This document shows positions 12,900-14,337 of a stretch of 14,337 bases of DNA, piece by piece. This DNA comes from an uncultured Acetatifactor sp. (GTDB lineage Bacteria; Bacillota; Clostridia; Lachnospirales; Lachnospiraceae), in contig CANRZC010000023.1 in assembly GCA_947644185.1 (NCBI GenBank), positions 1-14,337 on the forward strand. Reading direction: 5' to 3'. Made by a program: the position numbers and the translations under genes. Each line of letters begins with the position of its first letter. Within the stretch, counting starts at the first letter, position 1. The notes under the pieces are model-generated. The model worked only from the letters and a program-made list of their open reading frames with translations, ran no database searches and was not told where the DNA came from.

Positions 12900-14337
12900 T
12901 TGCAGAAAGGCATGGTAGTCACTATGAGGAAGATTTGGGAAAGAATTAGTCTGCGCAGAAAGGTGCCGCTTATTTTTTGTGCGATATTGCTTATCACTAT
13001 CGTGACAGTGGGAGCTGTGTTACTAATATATTACAATAATGTCTTTAAAGAGTATTTCCGAAAATCCTTTGATGTGATGATCCGGGCCAATGCGGGCTCA
13101 GTGGGGGAGGTTTTGGACGGTCTGGTGACTTCTGTCAATATGGTGAATGACAATGAGGAGGCCTTTATCACCAACGACACGCAGAATATGCAGTCGCTGG
13201 CCTATCTGATCGTGAATACCGTTCCAGCCCAGGACGGATCCAATCTGTTAAGTATCAGAGACGGGATTTGGCTGGGCGGGAAGAATCTGGAGCAGCTCCT
13301 TTACAGGGCTTCCTCCTACGGGCTGGTGGTGCGGAATGTCTTTCCTATGTCCAGGTATTTCAAGGAATGGCATAGCTGAGGGCAGAGTGGGCTCTACTGT
13401 GATAAAGGGCTGGAGGGCGTAGCGTGGTACGAAGAAACCATGAAAAAGCAGGGGGAGGTCCATTGGTTCACCCAGGAGGATGTGCCCAATCACCTTTTCA
13501 TGGCAAAGCAGCTGACCTACCGGTATTACAACCGGGACCTGAATGAATACGAAGTGCGGGCATTCGGCGCCATGTATGCGGGAATCGATATAACTTCTAT
13601 GGAGATTTGGACGGAACTGTCTGAGATGCCGGAGAATGTGGAAATTGTGATTCTGGATGACAGAAGAGGGATTCTGTACTCCAACCGGGAAGACATGGAA
13701 CTGCTGCAGGAAGATAAGCTTGATGTGGTGCTGGAGCATGCAGGGGAGAATGCCACATTTTATGACGATGGGGCAGGCGGAAAATTTCTGCTTCAGAAAA
13801 ATGAAGTGACGCATGACCTCTACCTGCTGACAGCCATACCTGCGGATGCCATCGACAGAAAGGCGTTGGAAATGCTGAGCGTGCTGTTAGCGCTGCTGGC
13901 AGCGGCCCTGGTGGCAGGCATGATCCTTATCAGCATTGTGAGCCGCTCCGTGACCATGCCCATCATTCGTCTCACAGAGCAGATGAAGCTAGGCATTTTG
14001 GAGCTGGTGGAGGACGAAGCTTCTGGTCAGAATGAAATCGGGATCCTGTACCAGGGCTACAATCAGATGCAGCGGAAAATGCAGGATATGTTAAAGGATG
14101 TATGGGACAGCGCCCAACAGCAAAAGGAGGCAGAGCTAAAGGCCCTCCAGGCCCAGATCAACCCTCATTTCATCTACAATACCATGGGAACCATCAGCTG
14201 CGAAGCATTGCTTCGGGGGGAGGATGTGATTGCGAAACAGCTCAATATGCTGGCGTCCATTATGCGCTACAGTACAAAGGAGCCAGACAGTCTGGTGCCT
14301 CTTAAAAAGGAACTACAAGAAATTTACGGACTTGAGC
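12900..14337 (+). pseudogene. YesM-type sensor histidine kinase, interrupted by an in-frame TGA, 3' end outside window
   Basis: The frame runs from TTG 12900 (GGAG at 12891-12894; ATGs at 12912 and 12924 are alternatives). It meets TGA at 13377-13379 (codon 160) and then stays open in the same frame to the window end. Both parts fit one kinase. Before the stop are a membrane helix (VPLIFCAILLITIVTVGAVL) and the first half of an extracellular sensor domain. After it come the rest of the sensor domain (VAWYEETMKKQGEVHWF onward), a second helix (about codons 325-347), a HAMP-like linker, and the His_kinase segment LQAQINPHFIYNT with H423. The ATPase domain lies beyond the edge. No frame change occurs, so this is a nonsense substitution, a sequence error or read-through. 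ATG 13440 could restart translation but has no good ribosome binding site. It partners the response regulator just upstream. Confidence 0.82.

Noticed and set aside
13377..13400. TGA in the kinase read as selenocysteine with a downstream SECIS hairpin
   Set aside because: The only small hairpin (stem 13383-13387 with 13394-13399, one bulge) has its loop about 8 bases after the TGA, closer than bacterial SECIS elements require. A sensor domain is also not a known selenoprotein type.
13370..13410. Frameshift in the sensor-kinase gene
   Set aside because: Both halves are in the same frame (start 12900 and codon 13380 agree modulo 3). The defect is a single stop codon, not an indel.
13248..13814. 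Antisense open frame of 188 codons opposite the kinase
   Set aside because: The sense strand encodes clear kinase sequence through this region, and the antisense product has no recognisable domain.
14102..14305. Short + strand frame near the window end
   Set aside because: It overlaps the kinase phospho-histidine region in another frame and has no motif of its own.

Overview
The window looks like chromosome of a gut-type Firmicute, probably Lachnospiraceae. The genes are of medium GC with AT-rich promoters, strong GGAG-type ribosome binding sites, a CUT1 sugar importer with a lipoprotein binding protein but no ATPase gene, and a YesM/YesN-type two-component pair. The lineage is inferred from gene style only; there is no rRNA or marker gene here.

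Layout. (1) Positions 1-1508, + strand: the tail of an unrecognised gene, a Uma2-family (DUF820) nuclease-fold protein and an M55 D-aminopeptidase (DppA-like), tightly spaced. (2) 1523-2347, - strand: an AraC-type regulator, convergent with dppA and divergent from the next operon. A 210-bp gap holds two back-to-back sigma-A-type promoters. (3) 2558-7764, + strand: a five-gene catabolic operon with three unrelated-looking Gfo/Idh/MocA NAD(P)-dependent oxidoreductases, a NagB-like aldose-phosphate isomerase/deaminase with an unusual phosphate loop, and a NagA-like N-acetyl-sugar-phosphate deacetylase. It ends at a strong intrinsic terminator. (4) 7961-11605, + strand: an importer of two LplB/YtcP-type permeases and a lipoprotein binding protein, started by an extended -10 promoter, with three hairpins between the second permease and the binding protein. 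(5) 11820-14337, + strand: a YesN-type response regulator and a YesM-type sensor kinase that runs off the window. The kinase frame is interrupted by a single in-frame TGA at 13377-13379 and then stays open to the window end.

How it may fit together (inference): the sensor kinase and response regulator, with the AraC regulator, detect an extracellular carbohydrate. The binding protein and permeases import it with a shared ATPase encoded elsewhere. The oxidoreductases, deacetylase and deaminase dismantle an N-acetylated amino-sugar compound to a fructose-6-phosphate-like product. Three oxidoreductases beside NagA/NagB, with no glycosidase and no sugar kinase in the window, suggest an oxidation-assisted route for a modified or glycosidic amino sugar rather than plain GlcNAc use. 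The nearby D-aminopeptidase makes peptidoglycan fragments one possible source.

The most unusual items are the TGA-interrupted kinase, the overlapping alternative RNA structures in the 214-base leader ahead of the response regulator, and the three-oxidoreductase/NagA/NagB operon. No tRNA, rRNA, CRISPR array, insertion sequence or phage gene was seen.
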